From Shewanella sp. MR-4 (lineage in GTDB: Bacteria; Pseudomonadota; Gammaproteobacteria; Enterobacterales; Shewanellaceae): 64,000 bases of DNA. Both the position numbers and the translations under genes were made by a program. Under the pieces are notes generated by a model that worked only from the letters and a program-made list of their open reading frames with translations, did no database searches and had not been told where the DNA came from. Of the stretch, positions 7,803-17,298 are shown one piece after another. The DNA is taken from positions 1,726,001-1,790,000 of the forward strand of contig NC_008321.1 in the NCBI RefSeq assembly GCF_000014685.1, read 5' to 3'. The first letter of the stretch is position 1; the number at the start of each line of letters is the position of its first letter.

Positions 7803-10304
7803 ATGGAGCTTAATTTGGCATGGCGCCTGTTTAAGCGCGAGCTGCAACAGGGGCAGTTGTTATTGATAATCCTCGCCATTACCTTGGCGGTGCTGTCGGT
7901 CAGTGGTCTTGCGCGGGTCAGTGAGCGTTTGCAGGTCGCGATAAACGGGCAAGCGACTCAGTTTATCGCCGCCGATCGCATCATCGACTCTCCCGTTCAA
8001 ATTGATGCCAGCATTCTGGCTAAGGCCGACGAGCTTGGTCTTAAGCATGTGACCAATATGCAATTTAACTCTATGGTGTATGCGGGGGATAAGTTTCAGT
8101 TAGTCACAGTGCGGGCGGTCGAGTCTGGTTATCCACTTAAGGGCGACATAGAACTTAAAGCGGCCAATGGCCAAGATGAAAAAGCCCAAGGCTTGCCCCA
8201 CGCCGATGAGGTGTGGTTTGAGAGTCGCTTAGGGGGACTCTTGGGATACCCGCAAACACTGGAGTTAGGCAACAGTGAGTTTCGTTTAAGTCAAGAAATC
8301 AGCCGCTTACCCGATGCGGGTTTTAATCCATTCGCTTCTTCCCCCGTGGTGTTAATGCGGATTGAAGATGTCGCCAAGACTGGGGTTATTCAACCCGGCA
8401 GCCGAGTGACCTATCTGTATCAATTTGTGGGTGAAGAAAGCGCCTTCAGCGCCTTTGAAAATAGCGTTAAACCGCTGCTGAATAATTCCCAGCGCTGGGT
8501 CGATGTGCAGTCTGGCGACTCACCGATAGCGGGCGCGGTGAAGCGGGCGGAGCGTTTTTTACTGCTGGCAAGTTTGCTCGGTATTGCGCTGGCCTGCGCC
8601 GCGATTGGGATTGCTGCCCAGCGTTACTGCCAACGTCATTATGATGTGGTCGCCATGCTCAAAACCTTTGGCGCCTCATCAACTCAAATCCGTCGACTAT
8701 TCGGCATCCATTTACTGCTGGTGACGCTGTTTGGCATTGTGCTGGGGTTAATCGGCGGGGCACTGCTGGATTTAGGCATTAATCAACTATTACCCCCTGA
8801 AATCGCTGCTTATTCGCCGCCGTTGACTCGGCCGCTACTGCTTGGGATCAGCACAGGGCTTATCAGCGCCTTTATGTTTTCGGCCTATCCTTTAATGCGT
8901 CTGCTGGCCATTCCGCCACTGCGCGTTTTACAAAGGCAACTCGAGGGCTTGCAGCTCGGCATGTGGCTGCATTTACTCCTCAGTTTAGGGGCGATGGCAC
9001 TTTTGGGATATTTGTATTCCCAAAGCTGGGCACTGACACTGACGGTGGTCGCGGCTGTGCTGCTACTGGGCGTATTGCTCAGTATTTTAGGCTTTGTGAT
9101 GATCCGCCTTGGTCACAGTGTCGGCATGAAAACCACCAATCCCTTGCAACTGGCTCTCGCGGGGTTACGCCGCCGCGCGCGGCAAAATGCGGTGCAATTG
9201 GTGGGCTTTAGTGCGGCCTTGGTATTGCTATTGACCATTTTGGCCCTGAGGCAAGATTTACTGAACGAGTGGCAAAAACAGCTGCCCGAGAATGCGCCCA
9301 ACTATTTCTTGGTCAATATCGCCCCCGATGATGCTAAGCCATTAAATGACTTTATGGCGCAAAAGGGCATAGCTGCAACGGATATCTATCCCGTGATTCG
9401 CGGCCGCTTGACTCAAATCAATGGTGAAACCTTGATTTCCGACGAGCAGGCCGAAGCGGGAGAGAAGGGGCGAGTAGGGATTTCCCGCGAGCTTAATCTC
9501 ACCTGGCGCAATAGCTTACCCGCCAACAATGAGTTAGTTGAAGGGCATTTTAATCAGGCGGCGGATGAGGTTTCTGTCGAGTCAGGTGTTGCCGATCGTT
9601 TAGGACTAAAGCTAGGCGATACGCTGACTTACATGATTGATAACCAAGAGCTTAGGGTCAAGGTCGCTAGTATCCGTGCCGTGCACTGGGAAACCATGCA
9701 ACCAAACTTCTTTATGATCTTCACTCAAGAAGCGCTGGCGCCCTTTGCCTATACCTCGATGGCAAGCTTCTACCTCGACGATAAAAAAACGGATGTACAA
9801 GGGAGTGATGCTCCGAAGAGCACAGTGATCCTCGAACTTATCCAGCAGTTCCCAACGGTGTCGATTATCGATGTCGGCGCCATGGTGGGGCAATTGCGGC
9901 AGATTATTGAGCAGGTGTCCCTGTCGCTGACGTTGGTCTTGGTTCTCGTTTTACTGGCCAGTTCTTTAGTGCTTATTGCGCAAACCGAGGCGGGAATGGC
10001 GACACGCCAGCGTGAACTCGCAGTGCTGCGCACCTTTGGCGCCTCAGGCTGGTTACTGCGTAGCGCCACTGGGCTTGAATTTGCGTTACTGGGGGGCATA
10101 GCTGGGGTACTTGCAGTGATAGTGGCCGAATTTGCGCTGTATCTGTTAAAGACCCAAGTGTTTGAACTCAATGTGTATATGCACTGGCCCTGGTGGGGGA
10201 TTGCCCCTGTCTGCGGTGCCTTGTTAGTTGCATTACTGGGTGTTTGGCGCTGCCGTCAATTGCTCAATCAATCCTGCGCCGAATTATTAAAAGCGGGCGC
10301 TTAA
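7803..10304 (+). CDS. ybbP: FtsX-family ABC permease, YbbP-like
   Basis: An 833-residue inner-membrane permease with two FtsX-type domains. The first membrane helix is at about 20-40, followed by a large periplasmic region to about 250. A helix cluster follows between about 250 and 500, then a second periplasmic region, then three helices at about 710-830. Repeated 'LKTFGAS' and 'LRTFGASGWLL' coupling-helix motifs mark the two FtsX modules. It pairs with the ATPase ending three bases upstream. The family works in lipid or lipoprotein handling and peptidoglycan control; the cargo of YbbAP is inferred only loosely from its tesA neighbour. Confidence 0.92.
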   Translation: MELNLAWRLFKRELQQGQLLLIILAITLAVLSVSGLARVSERLQVAINGQATQFIAADRIIDSPVQIDASILAKADELGLKHVTNMQFNSMVYAGDKFQLVTVRAVESGYPLKGDIELKAANGQDEKAQGLPHADEVWFESRLGGLLGYPQTLELGNSEFRLSQEISRLPDAGFNPFASSPVVLMRIEDVAKTGVIQPGSRVTYLYQFVGEESAFSAFENSVKPLLNNSQRWVDVQSGDSPIAGAVKRAERFLLLASLLGIALACAAIGIAAQRYCQRHYDVVAMLKTFGASSTQIRRLFGIHLLLVTLFGIVLGLIGGALLDLGINQLLPPEIAAYSPPLTRPLLLGISTGLISAFMFSAYPLMRLLAIPPLRVLQRQLEGLQLGMWLHLLLSLGAMALLGYLYSQSWALTLTVVAAVLLLGVLLSILGFVMIRLGHSVGMKTTNPLQLALAGLRRRARQNAVQLVGFSAALVLLLTILALRQDLLNEWQKQLPENAPNYFLVNIAPDDAKPLNDFMAQKGIAATDIYPVIRGRLTQINGETLISDEQAEAGEKGRVGISRELNLTWRNSLPANNELVEGHFNQAADEVSVESGVADRLGLKLGDTLTYMIDNQELRVKVASIRAVHWETMQPNFFMIFTQEALAPFAYTSMASFYLDDKKTDVQGSDAPKSTVILELIQQFPTVSIIDVGAMVGQLRQIIEQVSLSLTLVLVLVLLASSLVLIAQTEAGMATRQRELAVLRTFGASGWLLRSATGLEFALLGGIAGVLAVIVAEFALYLLKTQVFELNVYMHWPWWGIAPVCGALLVALLGVWRCRQLLNQSCAELLKAGA

Positions 10305-10644
10305 GTTAAGGTGAGTTGGAGGTTAAGGCAAATGCCTTAACACCATCATTTGTAACCATGATTTGTAAAATAAAAAGCACTGGCCTAAACCAGTGCTTTT
10401 TTAATGGCGATTATTTGAGTGTTTTAGGTTGAGGCAAAGTTTGTGGCAAAGTTTGTGGCTAAGTTTGAGCATTTGTCACATTGGCTTACAAATGGAAAAA
10501 GCCAAGATGTTATCCCCAAAGAACTTAGTCGATTCTTATGAGTCTATTTAACGAGCAAGCGTTGCTTACGTCAGGCAATTGATAGCTTCGCATTGTCATC
10601 AAACGAGAAGATTGCTGGATTTTGGCCTCAGGGAGATAAACAGA
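10305..10644. other. Intergenic region before the second signal peptidase
   Basis: About 340 bases. It contains the ybbP terminator (10372-10402) and a short imperfect repeat of GTTTGTGGCAAA (about 10435-10466). I found no small gene with a ribosome-binding site. The promoter for the signal peptidase should lie in 10470-10625 but was not pinned down. Confidence 0.5.
10372..10402 (+). terminator. Intrinsic terminator after ybbP
   Basis: Twelve-base arms AAAAAGCACTGG / CCAGTGCTTTTT around a six-base loop, ending in a T run. Confidence 0.9.
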
Positions 10645-11307
10645 ATGTTTAAAAAACATAGAACATTACTTAGAGATAATCGCTCCATTTTATTGTTTAT
10701 CAGCCTAATGCTGGTATTCAGGAGCGCGGTAGCTGATTGGAATACAGTGCCGACAGGTTCTATGTTGCCGACGATTGTCGAGGGCGACCGCATTCTGGTG
10801 AATAAGATGGCTTACGATATCAGAGTGCCATTTACCCATATCCCACTCGTTAAACTTGCGGACCCTACACGTGGGGATATTATCGTGTTCGACTCTAAAA
10901 AAGCCGATAAAAAGCTGATTAAACGGGTGATCGCCGTACCCGGTGATACTGTGATGATGCGGGATAATCGCTTGTATTTAAATGACAAACCACTCGCATA
11001 TACACAGCAAACATTAAGTGCCTATGCGCCGGCGAATGTCACCGAGTGGCAGGAGGATCTACTCGGCATAGCGCACAGTATTCGCCTCAATCCGCAGCCT
11101 TCGCAGCTGGCTAATTTTGGCCCAGTTACGGTTCCTGATAACCAGTATTTGGCGCTAGGGGACAATCGAGATAACAGTGCCGATTCAAGAGTCATAGGTT
11201 TTGTGCCAAGAGAGGAGATTGTTGGCCGCTCAAGCTCCGTAGTCTTCTCATTGGATTACAACGATTATTACATGCCGCGGCCTGAGCGCATGATGCGCGC
11301 GTTCTAA
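10645..11307 (+). CDS. Compact signal peptidase I (S26 family), LepB paralogue
   Basis: A 220-residue protein with one N-terminal membrane helix (about 14-30). All S26 boxes are present: 'PTGSMLPT' with catalytic Ser39, 'GDIIVF', 'LIKRVIAVPGD' with general-base Lys93, and 'LGDNRDNSADSR'. Typical proteobacterial LepB is over 300 residues with two helices and a large insertion, and usually follows lepA. This shorter enzyme stands alone, so it is probably a second signal peptidase. The ATG at 10645 has GGGAG upstream; an in-frame start at 10579 adds 22 residues with no hydrophobic character. It is monocistronic, flanked by terminators. Its client proteins are unknown. Confidence 0.9.
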   Translation: MFKKHRTLLRDNRSILLFISLMLVFRSAVADWNTVPTGSMLPTIVEGDRILVNKMAYDIRVPFTHIPLVKLADPTRGDIIVFDSKKADKKLIKRVIAVPGDTVMMRDNRLYLNDKPLAYTQQTLSAYAPANVTEWQEDLLGIAHSIRLNPQPSQLANFGPVTVPDNQYLALGDNRDNSADSRVIGFVPREEIVGRSSSVVFSLDYNDYYMPRPERMMRAF

Positions 11308-11339
11308 CTTGTCCTTAGATTTCACTCTTCACGAGATAT

Positions 11340-11369
11340 AAAAATGGCGCCCTTATCGGCGCCATTTTT
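11340..11369. terminator. Bidirectional terminator between signal peptidase and gltS
   Basis: Arms AAAAATGGCGCC (11340-11351) and GGCGCCATTTTT (11358-11369) with a six-base loop, between two convergent genes. Confidence 0.92.
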
Positions 11370-11393
11370 GTTTGATGATAAAGCGTTGCACTC

Positions 11394-12617
11394 TTACATC
11401 AAAAAGCTGAGGTAGCCCTGCAATACAATTAAATTAACTATATCGATAAAGAAGGCGCCGACAATCGGTACCACCATAAAGGCCTGCGGAGAAGGGCCTG
11501 TGCGTGATACTAGTGCGCCCATATTCATCACCGCAGTAGGAGTGGCACCCATACCAAAGCCACAGTGACCGCCGGTGATCACCGCCGCGTCGTAGTTACT
11601 GCCCATAATTTTAAAGGTTACAAAATAGGCGAATACCGCCAGCACTGCGGTTTGCACCAGCAGGATAATCAGTAATGGGATAGCCAGATCCAAAATTTCC
11701 CACAACTTGAGGTTCATCAAAGCCATAGAAAGAAATAACGACAGCGCCACAGTACCTATCACATCGATACTCTCAGTATGGGGTTTATAACCGCGGGTCA
11801 CTTCGGTGATGTTGGCGATGATCACCCCAAGAAACAGGGCATAGACAAAGTCCGGCATCTTGAGCCAATTCAGCTGATATTCGCTGACAAACACTGTAAA
11901 CCATTTGGCCCCAGCAACGCAGATGAGCAGCACAAACAGGGTTTCAATGATTGTCTTAGCGGTGACTTGGTCCTCTTCGAGCTGATCATAGGTCACCAGT
12001 TGTGGATGCGTGGTGTGGTGCTTACGGCCCATGCCATAACTTGACACCAGATTATGTTTGCCAATCAATCGCTGCGCGATGGGGCCGCCGATGATACCGC
12101 CCATGACTAAGCCAAAGGTGGCTGCCGCCATAGCAAGCTCTAAGGTATTGATGCCGTAGTTTTCGGCAAAGGTTTGTGACCAGGCAACGCCAGTGCCATG
12201 GCCGCCGGAGAGGGTAATCGAGCCTGCGATAAGGCCTAAGATGGGGTCTAAACCGAGGAGGCTTGCAAGGCTCACCCCGACAGCATTTTGAATGACGATA
12301 TAGACAGAAGCTACGCCGAGAAAGATAAACACTTTTTTGCCACCACTGAGCAGTAGCTTATAGTTTGCCGATAAACCTATCGTACTGAAAAACATCAGCA
12401 TTAAGGTGTTTTGCATGGGTAAACTAAAGGCGAGTGTGATGTCTTGAAAATGTAAAAAGGCAACCACTGCGGCGACGACTAGCCCGCCAACGATAGGTTC
12501 GGGAATATTGTATTGTCTAAAAACACGCACATGGCGATTGATGGAATGGCCAATAAACAGCACGAAGATAGCAATTAAGAACGACTCGAGTTCGCCAATT
12601 GTATAAGTGGTGTGCAT
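11394..12617 (-). CDS. gltS: Sodium/glutamate symporter GltS
   Basis: A 407-residue multi-spanning transporter matching GltS in length. It carries the paired re-entrant regions typical of the ESS family: 'SITLSGGHGTGVAWSQ' in the first half and 'VITGGHCGFGMGATPTA' in the second. It imports glutamate with sodium across the inner membrane. The gene is monocistronic, transcribed from the 565-base interval to its right. The N-terminus begins directly with the first span, as in E. coli GltS. No unusual features were seen. Confidence 0.95.
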   Translation of the reverse strand: MHTTYTIGELESFLIAIFVLFIGHSINRHVRVFRQYNIPEPIVGGLVVAAVVAFLHFQDITLAFSLPMQNTLMLMFFSTIGLSANYKLLLSGGKKVFIFLGVASVYIVIQNAVGVSLASLLGLDPILGLIAGSITLSGGHGTGVAWSQTFAENYGINTLELAMAAATFGLVMGGIIGGPIAQRLIGKHNLVSSYGMGRKHHTTHPQLVTYDQLEEDQVTAKTIIETLFVLLICVAGAKWFTVFVSEYQLNWLKMPDFVYALFLGVIIANITEVTRGYKPHTESIDVIGTVALSLFLSMALMNLKLWEILDLAIPLLIILLVQTAVLAVFAYFVTFKIMGSNYDAAVITGGHCGFGMGATPTAVMNMGALVSRTGPSPQAFMVVPIVGAFFIDIVNLIVLQGYLSFLM

Positions 12618-13182
12618 GATAGTTCCTTACAAATGGTTTGTGTGGGAATACCGCTGTACTCAAGCTGGCTGTATTCAAGCTGAGTGAGGGCGACCCATCT
12701 CGTTATTTAGCATTATCTAATGCTAAGTGTTAAACGCGCGATCTAAGGACAGATTCTTATCAATCCCCAAGGCTGGAGAAGGAGTATTTAGCGCGAATAT
12801 GAACCGTATTGGTGTAGTTGATCAGCATCGCGACAGAGGGTGCGGATACTGAAGATAATGAACTTGCTCGGAGTGTTAACTGTGCTTCAGTGCGGGCGCT
12901 AACACGTCAATAGCGATAAGCAAGAGGTGGGGAGTGTAACAGAAAAATGCGCTGATGTCGTTAAATTGCCTTTAAAATCATTGTGTTGCATTTATGTTTT
13001 TCGGCTGTTGCCAGATGCGAGCGCTGCATTTAAAAAAATCACATCGATAAATAAATCGCCACAGGGGATTTTTATCTCTGATTTTCAAGCCATTATTCAG
13101 CATGGCGTTAACCCTCGACTCTGCGCTTGGTAACATTTTATTCTCAAGCCAGTTACCGATATTGGCGGAGTCGAAAAAGCTG
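12618..13182. other. Noncoding interval upstream of gltS
   Basis: About 565 bases between the gltS start and the yfcH stop, both on the minus strand. It should hold the gltS promoter. A 68-codon plus-strand frame (12927-13133) has poor codon character and no family resemblance, so I do not call it. A short GTGTTA/TAACAC pair near 12873-12905 is the only symmetry noticed. No convincing terminator for yfcH is visible. Confidence 0.45.
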
Positions 13183-14073
13183 TTAACTCGCGAGTACGTC
13201 CCTTAGCGCAGGTTCGAGTCGCTCAAAACGGAAGCTAAACCCTGCATCTAGCGCATGTTTGGGGAGCACAAATTGCCCTTCGATAAGTAACTCCGCCATT
13301 TCGCCCATCGCGAGTCGCAGCATAGTGGCTGGGGTCGTGATAAAGGTTGGGCGATTTAAGACTCGACCTAGGGTGGTGGCAAACTCGGCGTTACTGACAG
13401 GATTAGGCGCGGTGGCATTAAAAATGCCCTCGCATTCGTCATGATTGAGTAAAAAGTCTATCAGCGCCACCATGTCCTGAATGTGTATCCAACTCATGCC
13501 CTGGCATCCGTGGCCTATAGGTCCACCTAGCCCCAATTTAAACGGTGGCAACATCTTCGCGAGTGCGCCGCCATGGCCAAGCACTATACCCGTGCGTAGG
13601 ATGCAGACGCGAGTTTTGGTGGCGGCTTGCTGCGCGAGTCTCTCCCATTCCTGACAAATATCATGGCTAAATTCGGGGTGTGGGGCTGCGGTTTCATCGA
13701 TGGGGATGGCGCCTTGGCGGCCATAAAAACCGATGGCAGAGCCACTTATCATCACTTTGGGTGGGGTGCAGCTGTGTAAAATCAGTTGGCTTAGTCGCGC
13801 CGTGGTATTCCAGCGGCTATCGCAGATGCGCTGTTTTTGCTGCGCGCTCCAACGTTTAGCAACAATGGGCTCGCCGGCGAGATTTATCACCGCATCGATA
13901 TGATTTAAATCATCAACTTCATCTAAGGTGCTGAGATATTGGTGCTGCGGGCCTAATAGTTGCCGACTGGTGCCGGGGTGGCGGGTGAGCAAGACCAATT
14001 CATGCTGATTGGCTAAATGGGCGACTAACTGTTGACCAATAAACCCACTAGCTCCCGTTATCAATATCTTCAT
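13183..14073 (-). CDS. yfcH: TIGR01777-family NAD(P)-binding epimerase-like protein, YfcH
   Basis: A 296-residue atypical short-chain dehydrogenase. The N-terminal Rossmann motif is 'GASGFIG' (7-13), then 'NLAGEPI', 'SGSAIGFYG' with the family Ser/Tyr region, 'LRTGIVLG' and 'HIQDMV'. The C-terminal DUF1731 part ('LPKHALDAGFSFR') is characteristic. The open frame extends to 14250, but ATG at 14073 has AAGGA upstream and gives the Rossmann start expected for the family. It lies 70 bases downstream of folX in the same direction, the same pair as in E. coli. The substrate is unknown. Confidence 0.9.
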   Translation of the reverse strand: MKILITGASGFIGQQLVAHLANQHELVLLTRHPGTSRQLLGPQHQYLSTLDEVDDLNHIDAVINLAGEPIVAKRWSAQQKQRICDSRWNTTARLSQLILHSCTPPKVMISGSAIGFYGRQGAIPIDETAAPHPEFSHDICQEWERLAQQAATKTRVCILRTGIVLGHGGALAKMLPPFKLGLGGPIGHGCQGMSWIHIQDMVALIDFLLNHDECEGIFNATAPNPVSNAEFATTLGRVLNRPTFITTPATMLRLAMGEMAELLIEGQFVLPKHALDAGFSFRFERLEPALRDVLAS

Positions 14074-14143
14074 CGTCGAGTCCTTGGTTGATGGTTTTCT
14101 TTGATTATAAGCAATATACGATAACGGGCGTGCGGGGATCACT

Positions 14144-14512
14144 TTATTGCTGTTTTTGGTAACACAACTCCATCGACACCGAATCGGCAAAGCGCAGAGC
14201 GTGGGGCTTGTCGATTTCGACACTGGCAAATTCGACCCAAGGATGCTCACTGGCGATGGCTAGTGTTTGGCTGGTGAGGTTTTCGAGCAGTGAGAAGCGA
14301 TTGTTTTCAATCAACTCAATGATTTTTTTTGTGATGGTACGATAATTCAGCGCATCGTCGACATTATCACTGTTGCGAGCCTTGTCGGCACAGTAGTGAA
14401 TGACGACATTGACGATCACATCCTGCCGATTTTGGATTTCATCTTCTTTTATACCGATAAAAGTGCGCAGTCTTAAGTTTTTAATGCGTATAATCGCGGT
14501 TTCTGGTTTCAT
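14144..14512 (-). CDS. folX: FolX, dihydroneopterin triphosphate 2'-epimerase (FolB-like fold)
   Basis: A 122-residue protein of the FolB/FolX tunnel-fold family. It shows 'LRTFIGIKEDE', 'DALNYRTI', 'FSLLENLT' with the conserved Glu, and 'VEIDKPHALRFADSV'. The FolX rather than FolB assignment rests on the N-terminal 'IRIKNLRLRTFIG' form and on the neighbouring yfcH. FolX interconverts dihydroneopterin and dihydromonapterin triphosphates, feeding tetrahydromonapterin synthesis in some gammaproteobacteria. It is first gene of a probable folX-yfcH operon and divergent from the AI-2E family permease about 100 bases away. FolB aldolase activity is the alternative. Confidence 0.88.
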   Translation of the reverse strand: MKPETAIIRIKNLRLRTFIGIKEDEIQNRQDVIVNVVIHYCADKARNSDNVDDALNYRTITKKIIELIENNRFSLLENLTSQTLAIASEHPWVEFASVEIDKPHALRFADSVSMELCYQKQQ

Positions 14513-14610
14513 AATGACAATCTAGTTTTCTGGCTTAGGTGATTGAGTTTGAGACTTTTCTCGGGCTAGCCTAACAAACTTTATCTAAGATCAAGAAGGA
14601 TTTTTACGTC

Positions 14611-15717
14611 ATGACACGTTCCAATACGCCGTCTGCCGCCTATAAAGGTTTTGCCGTCATGGCCTTTGTGGTGATTATTTTGGCAGGGATAAAGGCCGCC
14701 AGCCCGATTGTTGTTCCCTTTGTGTTATCCAGTTTTATTGCGGTGATCTGTAATCCGGCGATAGGCTTGATGACCAAATATCGCGTACCTAAATGGCTCG
14801 CCGTGATCCTGCTGATGGGTTTTATCGTGTTGATGGGCTTGTGGCTCGCCTCTCTGGTAGGCAGCTCCATTAATGAGTTTTCTAAGCAGTTGCCGCAGTA
14901 TCGCGATCAGCTGGTGGAGCAGTTTTCTTGGGTGCTGCATAAGTTGCAGGCGCTGAATATCCAAATCTCCAAGGAACAAGTGTTGGCCTATTTCGATCCC
15001 GGCATGGCGTTGTCTATGACCACCAATATGCTCTCGGGTGTTGGCAATGTGATGGCGAATTTGTTCCTGATCATTCTGACCATCGTCTTTATGCTGTTTG
15101 AGGCGCAATCTTTGCCGAAGAAACTGCACTTGGCACTGGACGATCCGGACATGCGTTTGCAGCAGATTGACCGTTTTCTGCAATCGGTGAATCAATATAT
15201 GGTGATTAAGACCTTAGTCAGTTTAGCGACGGGCTTGATTGTCGGCGTGGGGCTTGCGGTGATTGGGGTGGATTACGCGCTGCTTTGGGCGGTTATCGCC
15301 TTTTTATTCAACTATATCCCGAATATCGGCTCGATTATCGCGGCCATTCCCGCCGTGTTGCTGGCCTTTATCCAATTAGGCCCTGCGGCGGCTGGCGGTA
15401 CGGCGATGTTATACGTCGGCGCAAATATGGTGATGGGCAATGTGGTTGAGCCTAAGTTTATGGGCCGCGGTCTCGGGCTTTCCACCCTAGTGGTGTTCTT
15501 ATCGTTAATTTTTTGGGGGTGGTTACTGGGCTCGGTCGGCATGTTGCTGTCGGTTCCCTTAACCATGGTCGTCAAGATCGCCCTCGAATCCAGTAAGAGT
15601 GGTGGCTGGTTAGCCATTTTATTATCCGACGATGTGGATGATAAACTAGTAAGCCAATCGACAAGCACCGCTCCGATTTCTGAACCTGTCGATACCCATT
15701 CAACAGATAATAAGTAG
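14611..15717 (+). CDS. AI-2E family transporter (PerM/TqsA-like permease)
   Basis: A 368-residue membrane protein with the layout of the UPF0118/AI-2E exporter family. Two N-terminal spans are followed by a soluble stretch with 'QLPQYRDQLVEQ' (about 90-125), then a helix cluster to about residue 335 and a short hydrophilic tail. The conserved 'NYIPNIGSIIAAIPAVLLA' and 'VEPKFMGRGLGLS' segments are present. Members export the AI-2 signal, act as sodium/proton antiporters or are uncharacterised, so the name is a family label. The methyltransferase gene begins six bases after the stop, suggesting one transcript. Confidence 0.88.
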   Translation: MTRSNTPSAAYKGFAVMAFVVIILAGIKAASPIVVPFVLSSFIAVICNPAIGLMTKYRVPKWLAVILLMGFIVLMGLWLASLVGSSINEFSKQLPQYRDQLVEQFSWVLHKLQALNIQISKEQVLAYFDPGMALSMTTNMLSGVGNVMANLFLIILTIVFMLFEAQSLPKKLHLALDDPDMRLQQIDRFLQSVNQYMVIKTLVSLATGLIVGVGLAVIGVDYALLWAVIAFLFNYIPNIGSIIAAIPAVLLAFIQLGPAAAGGTAMLYVGANMVMGNVVEPKFMGRGLGLSTLVVFLSLIFWGWLLGSVGMLLSVPLTMVVKIALESSKSGGWLAILLSDDVDDKLVSQSTSTAPISEPVDTHSTDNK

Positions 15718-15723
15718 TAGATA

Positions 15724-16635
15724 ATGCAACGTTTTATAGATGCACTGGCGACGATAGAAGTCGGTGAAGATGCCACGCGATTATTCCATGGCCGTGGCGG
15801 TTATTACCCTGGCTGCGAACATCTTTGTTTAGATTGGTTCGCGCCCGTGTTGTTATTGACCAGTTTTATTCCCCTCGAAGCGGCCGAGTTGGCCCTGTGC
15901 CAACAGGCGATTACGGCGCGTTGGCAAGCGATACAGCCCAATCGGCCGTTAAACTTGGTGTATCAATATCGTAGTGGTGGCGAAACCTTTAGCCAAGTAC
16001 TGGCGGGTGAGGTGCCCGATCCCCATGTGGTCACTGAAAATGGTGCCCAGTTTCAGGTACATTTATTGCGGGGACAAAACCACGGTTTGTTCCTCGATAT
16101 GGCCAATGGCCGTGAATGGGTAAGAGCCCATGCTCGCCATAAGAAAGTGCTGAATTTGTTTGCTTATACCTGTGGTTTCTCGGTGGCAGCACTGCAGGGC
16201 GGTGCCGATGAAGTGGTGAACATGGACATGAGTAAAGGCGCGTTAGCCATAGGCAAGCAGAATCATCTTCTCAATGGCTTTAGCGCGGGCGCACGCTTCT
16301 TAGGGCACGATATTTTTAAGTCATGGGGTAAGTTACGCAAGTTAGGCCCCTATGACATTGTGGTTGCCGATCCGCCGAGTAATCAAAAGGGCAGTTTCGT
16401 TGCGACTAAGGATTATGTGCGTTTGATCAGGCATTTACCCGAGTTGTTAGCCGAGAATGCCGAAGTGCTACTCTGCTTAAATGCACCGGAACTCGATACC
16501 CAGTTTTTACGTCAGCAAGTCGAAGACGCCGCGCTTGCACTCGAATACCTTGAGCGCTTACCCAATCCCGCTGCCTTTGTTGATGTCTCTGAGGAGAAAT
16601 CATTAAAGGTGCTACGTTATCGCTTAAAGGCGTAA
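15724..16635 (+). CDS. Class I SAM-dependent methyltransferase, RlmI/RlmK-like (no PUA domain)
   Basis: A 303-residue protein. The central and C-terminal part matches the Methyltrans_SAM family used by rRNA m5C methyltransferases: SAM motif 'VLNLFAYTCGFSVAAL', acidic 'VNMDMSKGAL', and catalytic-type motif 'VVADPPSNQKGSF' (DPPS). There is no N-terminal PUA domain as in RlmI, and the conserved Cys region is not obvious, so the target (rRNA base or other) is not certain. The ATG at 15724 lies just after the permease stop. The final 40 residues ('LERLPNPAAFVDVSEE', 'LKVLRYRL') match the usual family end. Confidence 0.82.
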   Translation: MQRFIDALATIEVGEDATRLFHGRGGYYPGCEHLCLDWFAPVLLLTSFIPLEAAELALCQQAITARWQAIQPNRPLNLVYQYRSGGETFSQVLAGEVPDPHVVTENGAQFQVHLLRGQNHGLFLDMANGREWVRAHARHKKVLNLFAYTCGFSVAALQGGADEVVNMDMSKGALAIGKQNHLLNGFSAGARFLGHDIFKSWGKLRKLGPYDIVVADPPSNQKGSFVATKDYVRLIRHLPELLAENAEVLLCLNAPELDTQFLRQQVEDAALALEYLERLPNPAAFVDVSEEKSLKVLRYRLKA

Positions 16636-16752
16636 GCCCTCGGGTCTCATTAAACGCCGTCATGAAATGCCATCATAAGACCTTAAGAGGCTTTATGATG
16701 GCGTCGAATGATGTCGCTTCGCGCCTTATCCTATCTTTACTTAACTAGCCTG

Positions 16753-16977
16753 TTAATAGCTTAACCGCTCTGAGAGTTGCGATTGCCCATGATGTTCAAT
16801 GGCGAGACTGACATTGTGCGGGTCTAAGTGCTTAAGCGCCGAAATTTCAGCATAGAGCTTATCCTGTACATCGAGCGGGATATTCATTTGATCCATAAAC
16901 ATATGGATCCCCAAGATATCGCCGTGGCTGAATAAGGTAGTGAGTTTTGCTGCTTCAAACTCAATGATGGCATTCAT
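16753..16977 (-). CDS. Small hypothetical protein, 74 residues
   Basis: A 74-residue ORF with an excellent AGGAGGT ribosome-binding site just before the ATG at 16977 and credible codon use. The product is soluble, mildly acidic and His-rich. It has no membrane span and no motif that I recognise. It stands alone: convergent with the methyltransferase on the left and divergent from the 30-codon unit on the right. That it is expressed is likely; its function is unknown. Confidence 0.7.
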   Translation of the reverse strand: MNAIIEFEAAKLTTLFSHGDILGIHMFMDQMNIPLDVQDKLYAEISALKHLDPHNVSLAIEHHGQSQLSERLSY

Positions 16978-17298
16978 ATCGACCTCCTACTCGCATCATT
17001 ATTTAATTGATAGCAGTTTGTGCCCGTCTTCCTAGATTCTTTGTTTGTAAGCACGCGCCCTTTAGTGCATTAGGCTATATCAGCTGAAAGGCTTTCATTT
17101 CGAGATACGTTTTTGCGGCTTTTTTAATCGTTAAAAACCGTTTTTATCTTTTAAATCGAAACAAAACTGAAAGTTTTCTGTAATTATTAATCTGACTTTG
17201 GTATACTCAGCGCCACGGAAATTCCCTTTCCTCATGGGCAAAATGTCAGCATAGAACGGCATGCCTTTGCGACCTTACAAAATCGAGCAGGAGTTGTT
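16978..17298. other. Divergent regulatory interval with 5' leader of the 30-codon gene
   Basis: About 320 bases. The left part carries the ribosome-binding site of the 74-residue gene. The right part holds an extended -10 promoter (17199-17207) and a roughly 85-base leader with a GGAAA/TTTCC pair and a GGCATGCC palindrome. No other gene is seen. Confidence 0.55.
17199..17207 (+). promoter_or_regulatory. Extended -10 promoter of the small transcription unit
   Basis: TG-G-TATACT is a strong extended -10 element. The position 17 bases upstream has no good -35, which is tolerated by extended -10 promoters. Transcription from about 17214 would give a transcript of about 270 bases ending at the terminator at 17482. 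Confidence 0.6.

Noticed and set aside
10435..10466. Imperfect repeat of GTTTGTGGCAAA
   Set aside because: Short, imperfect and without context; probably simple slippage.
12927..13133. 68-codon plus-strand ORF upstream of gltS
   Set aside because: GTG start, no family resemblance and poor codon character in a noncoding interval; a ribosome-binding-like AAGAGG upstream is not enough.
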